The notes beneath the pieces were generated by a model. It worked only from the letters and a program-made list of their open reading frames with translations, was not told where the DNA came from and made no database searches. The position numbers were made by a program, and so were the translations under genes. A stretch of 64,000 nt of DNA from Siphonodentalium dalli (taxonomy: Eukaryota > Mollusca > Scaphopoda > Gadilida > Siphonodentaliidae), in assembly GCA_032622095.1 (NCBI GenBank), contig CP136063.1, positions 29,204,987 to 29,268,986 of the forward strand, given 5' to 3'. Shown here piece after piece: positions 10,122 through 21,565 of this stretch (positions are counted from its first letter, which is position 1; every line of letters starts with the position of its first letter).

Positions 10122-11258
10122 TCAAGTGTGGATCCTCTTATGTTTCACCAATGCGCTCGATTGATTGAACGATTTCCCGCATATATCACAACAGTAAGGC
10201 TTATCTCCGGTGTGGATTCTCTTATGTGCCACCAAGTAGCTCGACCGATTAAATGAGTTCCCACATATACCACAACGATATGGTTTATCTCCGGTGTGGA
10301 TTCTCTTATGTGTCACCAAGTAGCTCGATGTAGTAAATGATTTCCCGCATATATCACAATGGTAAGGCTTATCTCCGGTGTGGATTCTCTTATGTTTCAC
10401 CAAATCACCCGATTGACTAAATGATTTCCCGCATATATCACACTGGTAAGGCTTATCTCCGGTGTGGATTCTCTTATGTGCCACCAAGTAGCTCGACCGA
10501 TTAAATGAGTTCCCACATATATCACAACAATATGGTTTATCTCCGATGTGGATTCTCTTATGTGCCGCCAAGTTGCTCGATCTACTAAATGATTTCCCGC
10601 ATATATCACAATGGTAAGGCTTATCTCCAGTATGGATTCTCTTATGATTCACCAAGCTGCTCAACTGACTAAATGATTTCCCACATATATCACAATGGTA
10701 AGGCTTATCTCCAGTATGGATTCTCCTATGTGCCACCAAGCCGCTCATTTGGTTAAATGATTTCCCACATATATCACAACCGTAAGGCTTCTCTCCAGCA
10801 TGGATTCTCTTATGTGTCGCCAAGTCGCTCTTGTAGTTAAATGATTTCCCACATATATCACAACCGTAAGGTTTATCTCCAGTATGGATTCTCTTATGTA
10901 TCACCAAGACGCTCGTTTGGTTAAATGATTTCCCACATATATCACAACCGTAAGGCTTCTCTCCAGCATGGATTCTCTTATGTGTCACCATGTCGCTCGT
11001 GTAGTTAAATGATTTCCCACATATATCACAACCGTAGTGCTTATCTCCATGGTGTATTCGCTTATGTTTCACCAAGCTACCCGATTGATTAAAAGATTTC
11101 CCGCATATATCACACCAATAAGGCTTAACTCCGGTGTGGATTTTCTTATGTGTCACCAAGCTTTTTGATTGGGTGAACAATTCCCCACATACGTCACAAT
11201 GATGTTGTTTATTTCCTGTGTTGGCGGTCTCATGATCATTGAGGTTAGCATCTCCCAT
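10122..11258 (-). CDS. C2H2 zinc-finger protein with 13 fingers (ZNF1)
   Basis: A 378-residue protein consisting of a short N-terminus (MGDANLNDHET) and 13 tandem C2H2 fingers of the form CDICGKSF-x6-L-x2-H-K-R-I-H joined by HTGDKPY linkers. Such proteins normally sit in the nucleus and bind DNA with one finger per three or so base pairs. The residues at helix positions that read DNA differ between fingers (NQSGS, NYTSD, NQMSG, SRSSN), as expected for a sequence-specific array. There is no KRAB, BTB, SCAN or other effector domain. I place the start at the ATG at 11258; GTG two codons earlier is in frame but unlikely. A TATA-like tatataaatt lies only about 25 bp before the ATG. It may be a single-exon gene. 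It ends with a TGA inside a linker, followed by a relic finger. Confidence 0.85.
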   Translation of the reverse strand: MGDANLNDHETANTGNKQHHCDVCGELFTQSKSLVTHKKIHTGVKPYWCDICGKSFNQSGSLVKHKRIHHGDKHYGCDICGKSFNYTSDMVTHKRIHAGEKPYGCDICGKSFNQTSVLVIHKRIHTGDKPYGCDICGKSFNYKSDLATHKRIHAGEKPYGCDICGKSFNQMSGLVAHRRIHTGDKPYHCDICGKSFSQLSSLVNHKRIHTGDKPYHCDICGKSFSRSSNLAAHKRIHIGDKPYCCDICGNSFNRSSYLVAHKRIHTGDKPYQCDICGKSFSQSGDLVKHKRIHTGDKPYHCDICGKSFTTSSYLVTHKRIHTGDKPYRCGICGNSFNRSSYLVAHKRIHTGDKPYCCDICGKSFNQSSALVKHKRIHT

Positions 11259-11570
11259 TATCACGTCAAGTTGCTATATCAATTTATATAGGTCATCTAA
11301 TCTAATTCGAACCGAATTCCATTAGTACAGTGTAATTGTTAATTATGTAGTTCAAGTTGATGAAGGATCAAGTATCATTCGAACAAAGGACGGTGGATAT
11401 ATCCTATCCTGTTGAATAAACGTGCGTCTAAATATGTGGTTGTGTTTATAAGCGCCACTCACGAAACGATAGATGAATACACAGCCTACACGTGAGTCTA
11501 CACTACCGGACGGTTGAGAGTCACATGTCTCAAATGGGACAATACAGTAGTAAGTGGTTCAACTGTTTGA
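11259..11570 (-). promoter_or_regulatory. Shared 5' flank of the ZNF cassette
   Basis: The sequence before the ZNF1 start is conserved in front of ZNF2 (32366-32575) and ZNF3 (40848-41115), including a block with gaaggatcaagtatcattcg and one with gtctaaatatatggttgtg type sequence. A TATA-like element near the ATG is present before ZNF1 and ZNF3 but missing before ZNF2. On the minus strand a tgacgtgata stretch (CRE-like) lies just before the ATG. Promoter function is inference from position and conservation. Confidence 0.4.
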
Positions 11571-11703
11571 ATACTTCAGCGAATACAGACAAGATACTGT
11601 GAAATTATGTTTCTGATAATTACCCAAGGGTTCGAGGAAAAATAAAATTCTTCTAAATTTAATAACAGAAAATAAATTAATTCAAGACAAACATGCAAGT
11701 TAA

Positions 11704-12223
11704 AGATGGATTATCTCTTTAAATAACAAATTTTAAATAGTTGCGTGGGTATAAAATAATAGATATGAACTGAAGACCTATGTCCGGAAAAGCTTCTATC
11801 AATTAATATTGATTTTATTTCGAATATAAAATCGGGCCCATTTATGTTACTATTTTTAGAACCGACCATTCGGATGAGACCTTATTGCGATATAGAGCAC
11901 TGGGCTGTTCCCACGGCTACGCAACGAATGTCAAATGTCACAGATTGGTTGTTTGTATTGTTTTGTTCCAACGATATAAGCGATAACGCGTATAATTAAC
12001 ATCTATTTGTGACAAAATTGCACAATATAATTTCTGGTCTCTGTTAACAGTAACCACCATTGTTCGTTAGCTGAACAAACACACCTTTTTAGACCAGAAA
12101 ATATTCTAAATAAAATTAATATTAATCGATAGAAGCATTTCCGGACAGGAGTCTTCGATTCAAATCTAATATTTTATACCCCGGTAACTATATAATACAT
12201 GTTTACAAAGAGATAATCCACCT
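11704..12223. mobile_element. TTAA MITE copy E
   Basis: Full-length 520 bp, flanked by TTAA at 11700-11703 and 12224-12227. It has the same orientation as copy A and nearly the same sequence. Confidence 0.9.
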
Positions 12224-12227
12224 TTAA

Positions 12228-12779
12228 TAAATAGTACATAGGCATGCATGGACAAAACACATGCCAGACAACACTGTACACATCAACATTCATTCGATTT
12301 ATTTCAACCCGCCTGCAAAGTAGGAAAGACATCATTCTTTTCTGAATGGGATGGGAGGGTGGGAAAGTTTTCAAACTTGTAGCCTCAGAAGAACATATCA
12401 ATATAATGAATAAATTAACAAAGGCAATTATAAATTCCCGCGAACAAAGGGGTGCGTCAATTTAAACCAATGAAAAGGCGAGGTATGAATTTAAACCAAT
12501 GAAAAGGCGAGACAATTTATACTATAATTAACATATCAAAACTCTTGAACTATGGAAGACCAGATCGTACCTAAAGAAATTCTCGAATCACCGTTTGCTA
12601 ATTAATTTATTTGATCTGAAATAGAACCCATTGAGAGATAATTCAATCTGAAGTGACGGGAACCAGAGACGGCGATAAGTTTGTGCCGGAAAGTGAACCG
12701 GAACTCTCGGCTCGAGAATAACATACGATATCGCCAGATAAAACATAACTGAAACAGAAACCAAAATGAACATACCGTA
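12228..12779. other. Non-coding stretch before a LINE remnant
   Basis: AT-rich sequence with a short direct repeat (atgaatttaaaccaatgaaa region, units near 12456 and 12485). Frames on the minus strand of up to 90 codons are hydrophobic by composition, resemble nothing I know, and probably lie opposite decayed LINE sequence. Confidence 0.35.
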
Positions 12780-14041
12780 TATATGATTAGCAATAGGCAA
12801 CCCGGGACAAGAACGACAATAGGCATTACTGACATCGACATGAAGCCAAGTTACCGACATTCAAAACCGAGAAAGTGCTAACTATATAAAAGCAGACTGG
12901 ACGCAACTTGGACTGGACCTGCAAACACTGGGCGAAGCCCTACGAATACTAAATATTGGAACAGCGAAGGCTATGTGGACACATCTAAAGGAGAGCATAC
13001 ACAGAGCTGTGGACCAACATATACCCTCCAAGCTAATATCACCAAAGCAGAACACTCCATGGGTAAACCACAAGATAAAGAAATTGCTACGAAAGCAACA
13101 GCGCCCATACACAGGCAAATAAGAACAACAACTGTACCAACTATTGGGCCATGCAGAAAGAATTTAAAGGGTAAACGAGGAAGGCTGAGTGGGATTACAT
13201 CAATGCTAAGATTAAAGAAGGTTTAGAACAGAAGATGATAGAACAATTCTGGAGGTATATCAAGAGCAGAATACAAGATACCACCGGAGTGTCACCATTG
13301 AAATCACAAGGCTAGCGGATTGACGACCCAAAATGCAAAGCAGAAATCCTGGCAAAACAGTTCCAGTCAGTATTCGCAAAGAACCAACCACCACTACCTG
13401 ACCTTCAACCCAAATGCGAAAATATCGGCAAACTGACAGTCACAGTGAATGGCGTCGAAGCTCTGCTGAAGAGATTATACTCATCAAACGCTTCAGGCCC
13501 AGATGGTATCCCAAACTCTATACCGACGAAATACGCAAAACAAATGGCACCTGCCTGCAGGCTCATATTCCAACTCTTATTAGACAAAGCACAAGACAAA
13601 ACGGGAGAAGGTTCAACTAAAGCAGCAAGATTTATAAAACAGGACTACCGATCGAGAGAGAAAGGCCGTGTAACACATCAATGCTCAGTGATCTTCAACT
13701 ATTACCCCTAGAAGCAAGAAGAAAGGAACGGAGACTGACACTACTCTACACAGTGGTTAAGGTATTGGCCCCGGATATACACCACGAACACTACCTAAGA
13801 AACTACCGCCCAAAGAGGAAAAATAAATCCACACAATTCAAGGACTTGGTTAGTGACAACATTATGGAGAAACTAACCACAAACAACGAAAGTGCCTACG
13901 AACCAATTCAAACAAACACAGACCAATCGGGATATTCCTTCTTTCCGAGGACTGTACTTGACTGCAACAAAACTGGACAACAGCACAGTCAATGCCGCTG
14001 ACCTAGAAACATTCAAAGCGGCTCTGGGAGAACAAAAATAG
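12780..14041 (+). pseudogene. Internally deleted LINE ORF2 remnant
   Basis: Pieces of a non-LTR retrotransposon polyprotein follow each other in the right order but in different frames. They are the endonuclease tail (DIDMKPSYRHSKPRK, about 12830), a linker with HLKESIHRAVDQHIPSK and NTPWVNHKIKKLL (about 12970-13100), the RT entrance FWRYIKSRIQDTTGV to NASGPDGIPNSIP (13230-13530), and the C-terminus SFFPRTVLD followed by NSTVNAADLETFKAALGEQ to a stop at 14039-14041. The catalytic core with the YxDD motif is missing between about 13600 and 13690, so an internal deletion removed most of the RT. Frameshifts and a TAG at about 13313 confirm it is dead. It belongs to a different lineage from the LINE at 774-7069. 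Confidence 0.85.
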
Positions 14042-14122
14042 CGTTCCTACCACCGGCCTGTAAAAGTCACTAGGATGTAACAACTACAGATACAGAAGAA
14101 ACCCAGAAATGGTAACGCCCTT

Positions 14123-14345
14123 TAATGGTTTCTCTTTAGAAACATGTATTATGTAGTTACCGGGGTATAAAATATTAGATCTAAATCGAAGACTTATGTC
14201 CGGAAATAAACAATAATTATACCCAGTATCGCTTATAACTATGGAATAAAACAACACAACCAGTCAATCTGGGTATTTCGCGCTCGGTACGTAGCCTAAT
14301 GCTCTCTACCGCTATACGCTATCACCCGATCAAATAGACGTTTTC
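14123..14345. mobile_element. TTAA MITE copy F, diverged and deleted
   Basis: Starts ggtttctctttagaaacatg and shares the accggggtataaaatattaga and tatcgcttat blocks of the family, but has lost about half of the length and both clear termini. It looks older than the other copies. Confidence 0.65.
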
Positions 14346-14925
14346 TATGGCATAGATTGTTATTAAAACCGTAGATCAAGTCACTACAAAAAATAATCGG
14401 AGACACGAAAATTAAGTGGGCCTTTAAGATCCTATTATTATAAAATATATTGCAGCTTTATCGGAGTGAGTGTGGACAATCGGTATATATGTAACGGCTA
14501 TGTAGTTGAATATATGTGATCATTTAGGCAACAGGCACCAAAGGCGCCCAAGCGTCGATCGCACACCGGGAAGCGACCATATAAGTGTGGCGTGTGAGGA
14601 ATCATCTACATCCATCATAGAACGCCACATGACCAACACCCCGAGGAGCGACCATATAAGTGTGACATGTGTGGAGAATCATTATCTGCATCTATCATAG
14701 AACGCCACATGTCCAACAGTTTACACCCCGAGGAGCGACCATATAAGTGTGACGTGTGTGGGCAACCATTATCTGCATCCATCATAGCACGCCACATGTC
14801 CAACACCCCGAGGAGCAACCATATAAGTGTGACATGTGTGGGGAATCATTATCTGCATCCACAATAGAACGCCACATGTCCAACATTTCACTAAGCCCGA
14901 AAGCTAATATTATTTATGAATACTA
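14346..14925 (+). pseudogene. C2H2-like finger array with unusual spacing, copy 1
   Basis: Three to four tandem units encode ERPYKCDMCGESLSASIIER and then HMSNSLHPEE. The pattern is C-x2-C-x11-H-x5-H instead of the classical C-x2-C-x12-H-x3-5-H, and the hydrophobic leucine of the helix is replaced by II. Units differ by loss of 7 bp (agtttac), which shifts the frame between fingers, so only parts can be read through. The leader (14346-14520) and the array recur at 42332-43060. The last unit continues in frame into a tyrosine recombinase. Confidence 0.65.
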
Positions 14926-15541
14926 CCAAATATTTGCTGCCATGGATTTAGCAAATGACAATCATGTTACATATTGGTGCCTGTTCCTAATTATGTTTTT
15001 CACTTTCGGTAGAAAGTCTAATTTCATGCCCACAACTATTAAGAATTTTGATCCGCATAAGCATCTTTGTCGTCGTGATATTACACGTTATGAATCCGGT
15101 TTGATAATTCATTTTTATTGGACTAAAACAATTCAATATGGAAATAGAAAATTGGAAATTCCGATACCAAAGATTGATTCGTCGTGTTTGGACCCGGTTA
15201 CTGCTTTTAATAATATGTGTGCTAAATTTTCACTGGAACCCGACAAACCTGCTTTTGTTATTCGTGACAAAACTCGTATTATTCGTGTCACATATAACCG
15301 TTTCACAAGGTTTTTGCGTCACATGATTACAAGCATTGGTGAAAATGCGTCTAAATTTTCGTCGCACAGTTTCCGTCGAGAGGCTAGTACGCTAGCCTTT
15401 CAAGCAGGTGTTGCATCCGAGCTAATTCAAAAACACGGTGATTGGCGGAGCGACGCTTATAAGGCTTATTTGGAGTTTAGCTTCGATGACAAAAAGAAAG
15501 TTGGTACAGCATTAATTAATCATATTTTGCATTCCTCATAA
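14926..15541 (+). CDS. Tyrosine recombinase of a YR retroelement, fused in frame to a finger
   Basis: About 200 residues of a tyrosine recombinase, the enzyme that integrates DIRS, Ngaro and Crypton-type elements by cutting and rejoining DNA through a tyrosine. All catalytic positions can be seen: arginine in FTFGRKSNF, the H-x-x-R box in SSHSFRREAS, the following GDW position in QKHGDWRSDAY, and the nucleophile in KAYLEF. The domain is open to a stop at 15541. Upstream the same frame runs through a finger unit (CDMCGESLSASTIERH, from about 14820), a chimaera created where the truncated retroelement joined the array; homology to the copy at 43060 ends at about 14925. Whether a protein is made is unknown. 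The RT and RNase H that should precede it are absent. Confidence 0.7.
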
Positions 15542-15589
15542 AGGTGTACACATAGATATTGCGTCACATTATTATTACGAGATCAGTCT

Positions 15590-16182
15590 ATGTATTTGAA
15601 CATTTATGGTAATTTTGTTGCAGCACGAGGTTCTAAAACAGTTACAATCATTACTGATTATCTGGCTAAATATGTAAATGGCATAGATGACACAGATATG
15701 CAAGTATTTAGAGGGGCGACTATTGCCAGAATAACAAGGAAAGTAGTGAACAATACCGCCTATGTAGATTATGACCACGTTATAATCATGGTTGAACCAA
15801 TGACGTGTTTTATCTCAACGAGAAACAATTTGACTCAAATTTCAACAACTTGGTCACAGCTGTAAGCGATCATACCTCGATCTATTGATTTCAATGATTC
15901 AAATCCCATTATTATCAAGGTTAATCAGGCATTGCGTAGACTTTGCGTCTTGCGCCATGTCACATATATACGAACTATCGAGGATTTTTTAATGCGAAAT
16001 CGAAACAACCTTTACACCATTTATATGCATCCAATGAAGAAGGTTTGAACCTCAACCGCGAGGGAACACATGTCTTACGCAATTTCTTTGTTCAAGTCAT
16101 CCGTCGTCTACCTCATTTTTCTTCTAGGGGAAGGTCCAGCTCGGTATCCACCAGCGCTTCTTCACGTACCGGATATTTATAG
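15590..16182 (+). pseudogene. Decayed SGNH-hydrolase-like ORF of the YR element
   Basis: Two frames carry weak similarity to SGNH/GDSL hydrolases: VTIITDYLAKYVNGI followed by VFRGATIARITRKVV and DYDHVIIMV, then EEGLNLNREGTHVLRNFF. In intact proteins the first block carries GDS, the second ends in GTND and the third has D-x-x-H; here these read TDY, VEPM and EGLN, so catalytic residues are gone. Some Ngaro-type retrotransposons carry such a hydrolase after the recombinase, which fits the position here. Frameshifts separate the pieces. Confidence 0.55.
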
Positions 16183-16231
16183 GCCCGAACATGATGCTTA
16201 TTTGTCCGTGTACTGCGGGTTTGGCGGCCGA

Positions 16232-16347
16232 TGGATTGGCGGAGATTTTTGTGAGATATGGTTGTTATGCTGTATATACACGTAAGTGTTGTTTATCATA
16301 TTTAGTATGTTTCACACAATTTAGGGGGGTACATGTATTTATTCATG

Positions 16348-16380
<33 letters not shown>

Positions 16381-16577
16381 GCATGTAAGGTTAATTTGGA
16401 GATATTGTTTCACATATTTAGTTGGGTACATGTGTATATGTATATATAGGCATATATAAATGTAAGGTTTATTTGGATTATATTAATAATTGATTTTGTT
16501 ATATAATTTGAAATGTCATTGTAAATAATCATAAATCGGCCAAAGCAATAAACGCTGTTGTTTTATTTGCGACTCTT
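16232..16577 (+). repeat. 3' terminal repeat of the YR element, first copy
   Basis: A stretch with gatatggttgttatgctgta, a (TA)n tract, and the end ccaaagcaataaacgctgtt recurs at 21566-21915 at high identity. In YR retroelements of the Ngaro/PAT type, split direct repeats sit behind the coding region. These two may be such repeats pulled apart by later insertions, or the second may be a solo end. Confidence 0.65.
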
Positions 16578-17222
16578 TTATATTATAGTCTAGTCGTAAT
16601 TCTCAGAAACAAACCAACTTTTTTACCATAATTCGAAGGTGCCGAACACGAATAGACGAATAGCCCGATTGGATGAACATAGGGTTCAATAAAAGGCTTT
16701 TAAAATCTTCGTGAAATCACGTAACTGGCCTTGAACTTACTCAAACTTATATTCTCCTCGCGGAAAGTTCAAAGCCGCGTTGTATCATGATACTATCATC
16801 ACAGTAATAATGAAACATTAACATCATATTACTAGTAATCAGGTACGGTAAGACATTGCAGTTTTGTATTATTATCAACGATTCTCGTAAGAATTCTCTT
16901 ATAGTCCGGGAGCCAATATGGGTACCCTCGCAACCCCCCCCCCTACTGGGACTTAACATCACCCCACTCATTTTGTTCATTATTATGTCCTTCAACTCTA
17001 AACAATGTTAACGAGAAAAAAGTGGCCGTGTACACTCCAGATAAGATGGTGTCCATCATGGCCGCCGTTTTTCAGATCAGACCCTAAGTCAGTTTTATGC
17101 AAATTATAGCGGGAAAATCTAGAAAAATGTATACAAATGTATATATTTTCGTGAAGGGAAGTCATAATGACACTTGTTTTTGCACAAAATTGAAACCCAC
17201 CCTCCAAGATGGCCGCCAAAAT
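16578..17222. other. Non-coding spacer
   Basis: Contains a poly-C run (16937-16945) and several atggccgcc words near 17055 and 17207-17225. No credible frame. It sits between the YR element end and the left copy of an inverted repeat. Confidence 0.35.
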
Positions 17223-17349
17223 GGCCGCCGGAAATTGAAAATATGACGTTTTTCACAGATATCTTCTAGATCAGTTCATGTTGTTTGGAACTGGTCGAAT
17301 AATATTACTTTATTTTGTGTTTTGAATATTAACTGATCATTGGAGCGGC
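17223..17349 (+). repeat. Left copy of a 125-bp inverted repeat (partner 20647-20771)
   Basis: Landmarks gatatcttctagatcagttc and ttaactgatcattggagc occur here and, reverse-complemented, at 20647-20771 at about 90 percent identity by eye. The outer and inner flanks do not match, so the element is defined by these two blocks only. They enclose the minisatellite at 17500-18760. Confidence 0.7.
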
Positions 17350-18770
17350 ATGTATGAGTACGGTATACGGTGAGTGCTGGTTTGTCATGTATGAGGTGTA
17401 TATGCAAGTATGGAAGGTATAAGTGGTCGTGTGTGTGTGTATGTATACCCAATGTATACACGTACACCTGACCCAATACCACGGATGACCATACAGCCAT
17501 GAGTCACAATGGAGGCAGACCGTGTATACTCCTAAACATGACCCATAACCATATAGTCACTCCGTGTATACCCATGCATTCACCTCACCATTTGCCATGT
17601 CACTCCATGAATCATTATGTGTCACACCATAGCCGAATAGCGACACAAGATATACTAATACACCCCAGCCATGTCAGACGAGTCACTCCATGTATGCATA
17701 TGCACCTCATCCATAGCCATATAGCCACTAGCTATATACACATACCCCTCGCCCATGACCAGATAGCAACACGTGTGTATACCCATATAACCTACACATG
17801 ACCATACCGCCACGAGTCACCAAGCAGGAACACCAGGTATACTCATACACCTGACACCTGACCATTTAGTCACTCCCTGTATAGATATTCATTACATTTA
17901 TGATCATACAGTCACTCATTGTATACCTACACTTACTCATTTCACCATTGACCATAGAGTCACTACATGTATACCTATTCGACACACATAGGCATATAGC
18001 CACTCGATATATACATATGCAGCCCACCCTAGACCATAGTCATTCCATGTATACATATACACCTCACCAACGCCAATTCAGCCCTTCCAGATATACAAAA
18101 CAACCGCACACACGACCACTCATGCCTTCCATTCTTGCATATACACCTCACACATGACAATTCAGCAACTCACTGTATAATCATACACGCCATCCATGAT
18201 CATACAGCTAATCCATATACACCCACCAATGATAATACATCCTCTCGATATATAAATATATACAACAAGGACACTCCCTCTATACCCACACGTTCGATAA
18301 TGTCCACATAGTTTACTCCAGGTATGCATATACACTTCAATCATGATCGTACAGTCATTCCATGTATACACATTACCCGCAACCATAAAATAAATCCCTA
18401 TATATCCACACACCCCACCATGATCATACAGAAACACATGTACATCCCACCCATGACCTTACAATCACTCCATATATACATGTACATAATCAACACATAG
18501 GTGAATATGTAGCTATATCCATACAGGCACATCTGGTGCACCCGTACTGGATAGACACAACATACATCATACAGTCACTCCATTCATACCGATTCACCTC
18601 ACACATAACCATGACCTCTCCCTGTATACCGGTACCTATACATCTTACCATGGACAACCCACACATAACCATTTAGTCACTACTTGTATACCTATTCACA
18701 TCATTCATGACACACAATAACTCCCTGTATACCTATTCACCTCACCTATGACCATAGAGTAACTCACAGA
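17350..18770. repeat. Degenerate minisatellite, unit about 45-60 bp
   Basis: At least 20 imperfect units share the words catgaccatatagtcactcc and atgtatacatatacacctca. Unit length and sequence drift strongly and the array peters out near 18770. Short frames in both directions come from the repeat itself and are not genes. Confidence 0.8.
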
Positions 18771-20646
18771 CTACCATATTGGAATCCACCCTGTATCCAG
18801 TTGACATTTGTTGTTATCATAATGGACCAGAGTAGCCACAGATTATGGTTCATCTCGCTTCCGTCTCAAAGTTCTGCCCATTTCCTTTCAATAATATGAC
18901 CAGAATCACAAAAGAGGTTCTCGGCAAAATTCCATACTTTAAAATGAGTTTGTCATGCCCCATACGGAACTGGGACAACCATAATAGAACATATAATTGT
19001 CAGTTAATTAACTAACACGTATACTAACCAAGTGAGTCACAATTTACTACCTTTTCGGATAACACAGATAATAATGTTCGGGATATAGGCCTATGTAAAT
19101 TTTTTTTTTTTAAATTTGGTTGCCATTTTGGAAGCCATCTTGAGCAATTTGGTCTATAAATACCATAGTGTGACACATTTAAGATAGACCAAAACAATAA
19201 ACACATTTGAATCTAAAGACAGTTACATTTTACTTGAAAAAATGGTCCATACCTGAAAAGTTAATTTTTGCCGATATTTATGTCAAGTTTTTGAGAGAAA
19301 AGTCCACTAATGTTGGTGATGTCAACGGTGACAATAGTAACAACTAGAATGCACTCAGAGAGATGCCAACGTGCGCAAAAATGTAATAAACAATAATTTT
19401 AAAAATAATTTCACTGTATTTTACTTAATTTATTTAATTTAATTTAATGTTAGCAAAAAAAGACAATTACCATTTCTCATTTCATCATGCACAGATAAAA
19501 GGCAAATTACTATATTAATCATTTAAGTAATTAAAACCAATTCCATGTTGCCGAAAGGATGAGACTTTAATATCGATTACATTTTTTTCAGTGGCATATT
19601 TTCATTTTCATTTTCCGATGGTCAAAGTTGACCAAAGGAGCAATTATAAGAAATAATTAATACTATTTGTGTAAATATTGATAGCAGCCAATATGCAACA
19701 ATAAATATCAATAATTAATCAATAATTAATCAATAACGATCATTTTATGTAATAATAAACTCTTTTGTTTTGTGTTACGTCATTCGTCGTATTTGACCCG
19801 GAACTCGGCTGAAGGTTAGGCTATTCAGCCTATTGCGTCGAATTACGAAATCGCGTTTTGAATGTCTCTCTTTCCCCGCACGATAAAAAGAGGTCTTCGC
19901 ACGAACCAAAAATGATAAAACTTCCCAATTATAAGTAAAAATACCCAAAATGAAGGAGTCTATGTAGGTCCCGAAGGAGTCTATAGACTCTTTGATGTAG
20001 AGTTCTGATGGAGAAAATGTAGGTCGATCTATTTTTGTCATAACTCTGACGTATTTTGACATGGGAGGAAAAATCGAAATCGAGGCTCACTACGAGCATG
20101 CCAGTTTTAAATATAGAAACAGGGAATCCTGACAAATGGCGATATCGGCGACAAACAAATAATCGAAAACAACACATAAAATAGCAAAAACGCGGCACAG
20201 TAAAAATGTCAGAACGCCACGAGGTTTTACGTCGTTTTTGGTGACGTCATGGAGTGTGACACCAAGCTACGAACGAATCTGTCTGATCGCCATACTGTTG
20301 CGCGAGCGCACGTAATTAACCACGGTGCATCAGACATGTTAGTATTCAATGTATATGAGGCAGAATAGCCAATTTTATACATCAACCACAGTGTGTAAGC
20401 GATTGCAGGGCAAGCTGGGCAATATTTACCATTTTCCATATTTCGGCGGCCATTTTGGCAGCCATTTTGAGCCGAAGTAAGATTTTTAGTTCCAATGAGT
20501 TGGAATATTCATAGGTAATGATATGCCTCACTTAGATTACAAAGTTCTGTTCATTTCTTGTTGAAATATGACTAGAATCCCAATTGTGTTTTTTTGTGAA
20601 ATTTTATACCACGTTCTAAAAAATCGAATAGGACCCCAATAATTGC
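18771..20646. other. Non-coding region with dispersed repeat fragments
   Basis: AT-rich. The segment 19345-19480 (gcactcagagagatgccaac to tgttagcaaaaaaagac) recurs at 32628-33275, where MITE I interrupts it. The segment 20238-20325 (gacgtcatggagtg) recurs at 34610-34700. 18860-18960 and 20540-20630 resemble each other (aatatgac(c/t)agaatc). A homopolymer T run is at 19100. The frames seen are short and opposite to nothing recognisable. Confidence 0.45.
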
Positions 20647-20771
20647 ATATTTAATTGCTCCAATGATCAGTTAATATACAAAACACAAAATAAAGTCACA
20701 TTACTCAACCAGTTCCAAACAGCATGAACTGATCTAGAAGATATTTGTGGAAAAACGTCATATTTTCAACT
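20647..20771 (-). repeat. Right copy of the 125-bp inverted repeat
   Basis: Reverse complement of 17223-17349, starting gctccaatgatcagttaata and running to aacgtcatattttcaac. Divergence is mostly single substitutions and a few one-base indels, so the pair is not recent. Confidence 0.7.
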
Positions 20772-21565
20772 TAATCCTGATTCACAGAACTTTCAACCGG
20801 GTGTGATGTCATGAAGAGCATTTATTTATTAAATAACATACTTGTCCATATATGTATAGCCGATGGTGAGATAGTTCTGACAGAAAGGTCACGAGGGGTG
20901 ATTCAAATAACAAAATATTCCAATGTTCATAAGATTATATGTATAACGAGTGTGAAATATGTCTCGATATTGACTTACTGTATTTTCGCGGCAATAAAAA
21001 CAGTATGTGACTTTAAGTTGATTTTATGGGTGAAATATTGGTCACAGGCAGCGACAGGCACCCTCATTGGATTCAGCATACTTGAATTATGCTAGAAAAC
21101 TTAGCTTCATGCTTTTCCCCAAAAATGCCTCTATGGTTCTAGTATTCCACAAATGTAGCTTTTTCCGACCAGACTATTACGACCAAAAGCCAATACGATT
21201 GCATTGATTCATTTTTGTGCTTCACAAAAATGCTTAATGCAATCCACGGCGGTGTTAGAGTTAATTACTTTTTCGAAGCGGCTTACCTATCGTACACATT
21301 TTGATCGATGAATACAAATCTCAATTATCTCGCACGAATAATTTTCGTTCACAATCAGGCGCACGGATAATCGTTGAATTCCTGCGTTCACGATTTACGC
21401 ATGAGATTTCTTCAGGCGTTTATTGCGTTGGCCAAATCACTTTGTGGTTTACTAACCTTTGGTAAAGTGGTAATTTTTTTTAACCCATATTGCCACCAAC
21501 CCACATGATAATTATGATATTCATATGAATATGGTTGCAGTTGGTTCAGTAATCTTGCGTGAACC
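20772..21565. other. Non-coding stretch with a flanking direct repeat
   Basis: Holds no convincing gene. The words tattacgaccaaaagccaat at about 21174 recur as tattacgaccaaaagacaat at about 21913, directly after the YR 3' repeat at 21566-21915. The pair may mark the borders of a 740-bp insertion or a split-repeat arrangement. Confidence 0.4.

Noticed and set aside
10122-11264. GTG start two codons upstream of the ZNF1 ATG
   Set aside because: Nuclear animal genes normally start with ATG, and ZNF2 has the ATG but not the preceding GTG.
17499-18672. Several frames of 60-100 codons on both strands
   Set aside because: All lie in the minisatellite and follow its period; no protein-like composition.
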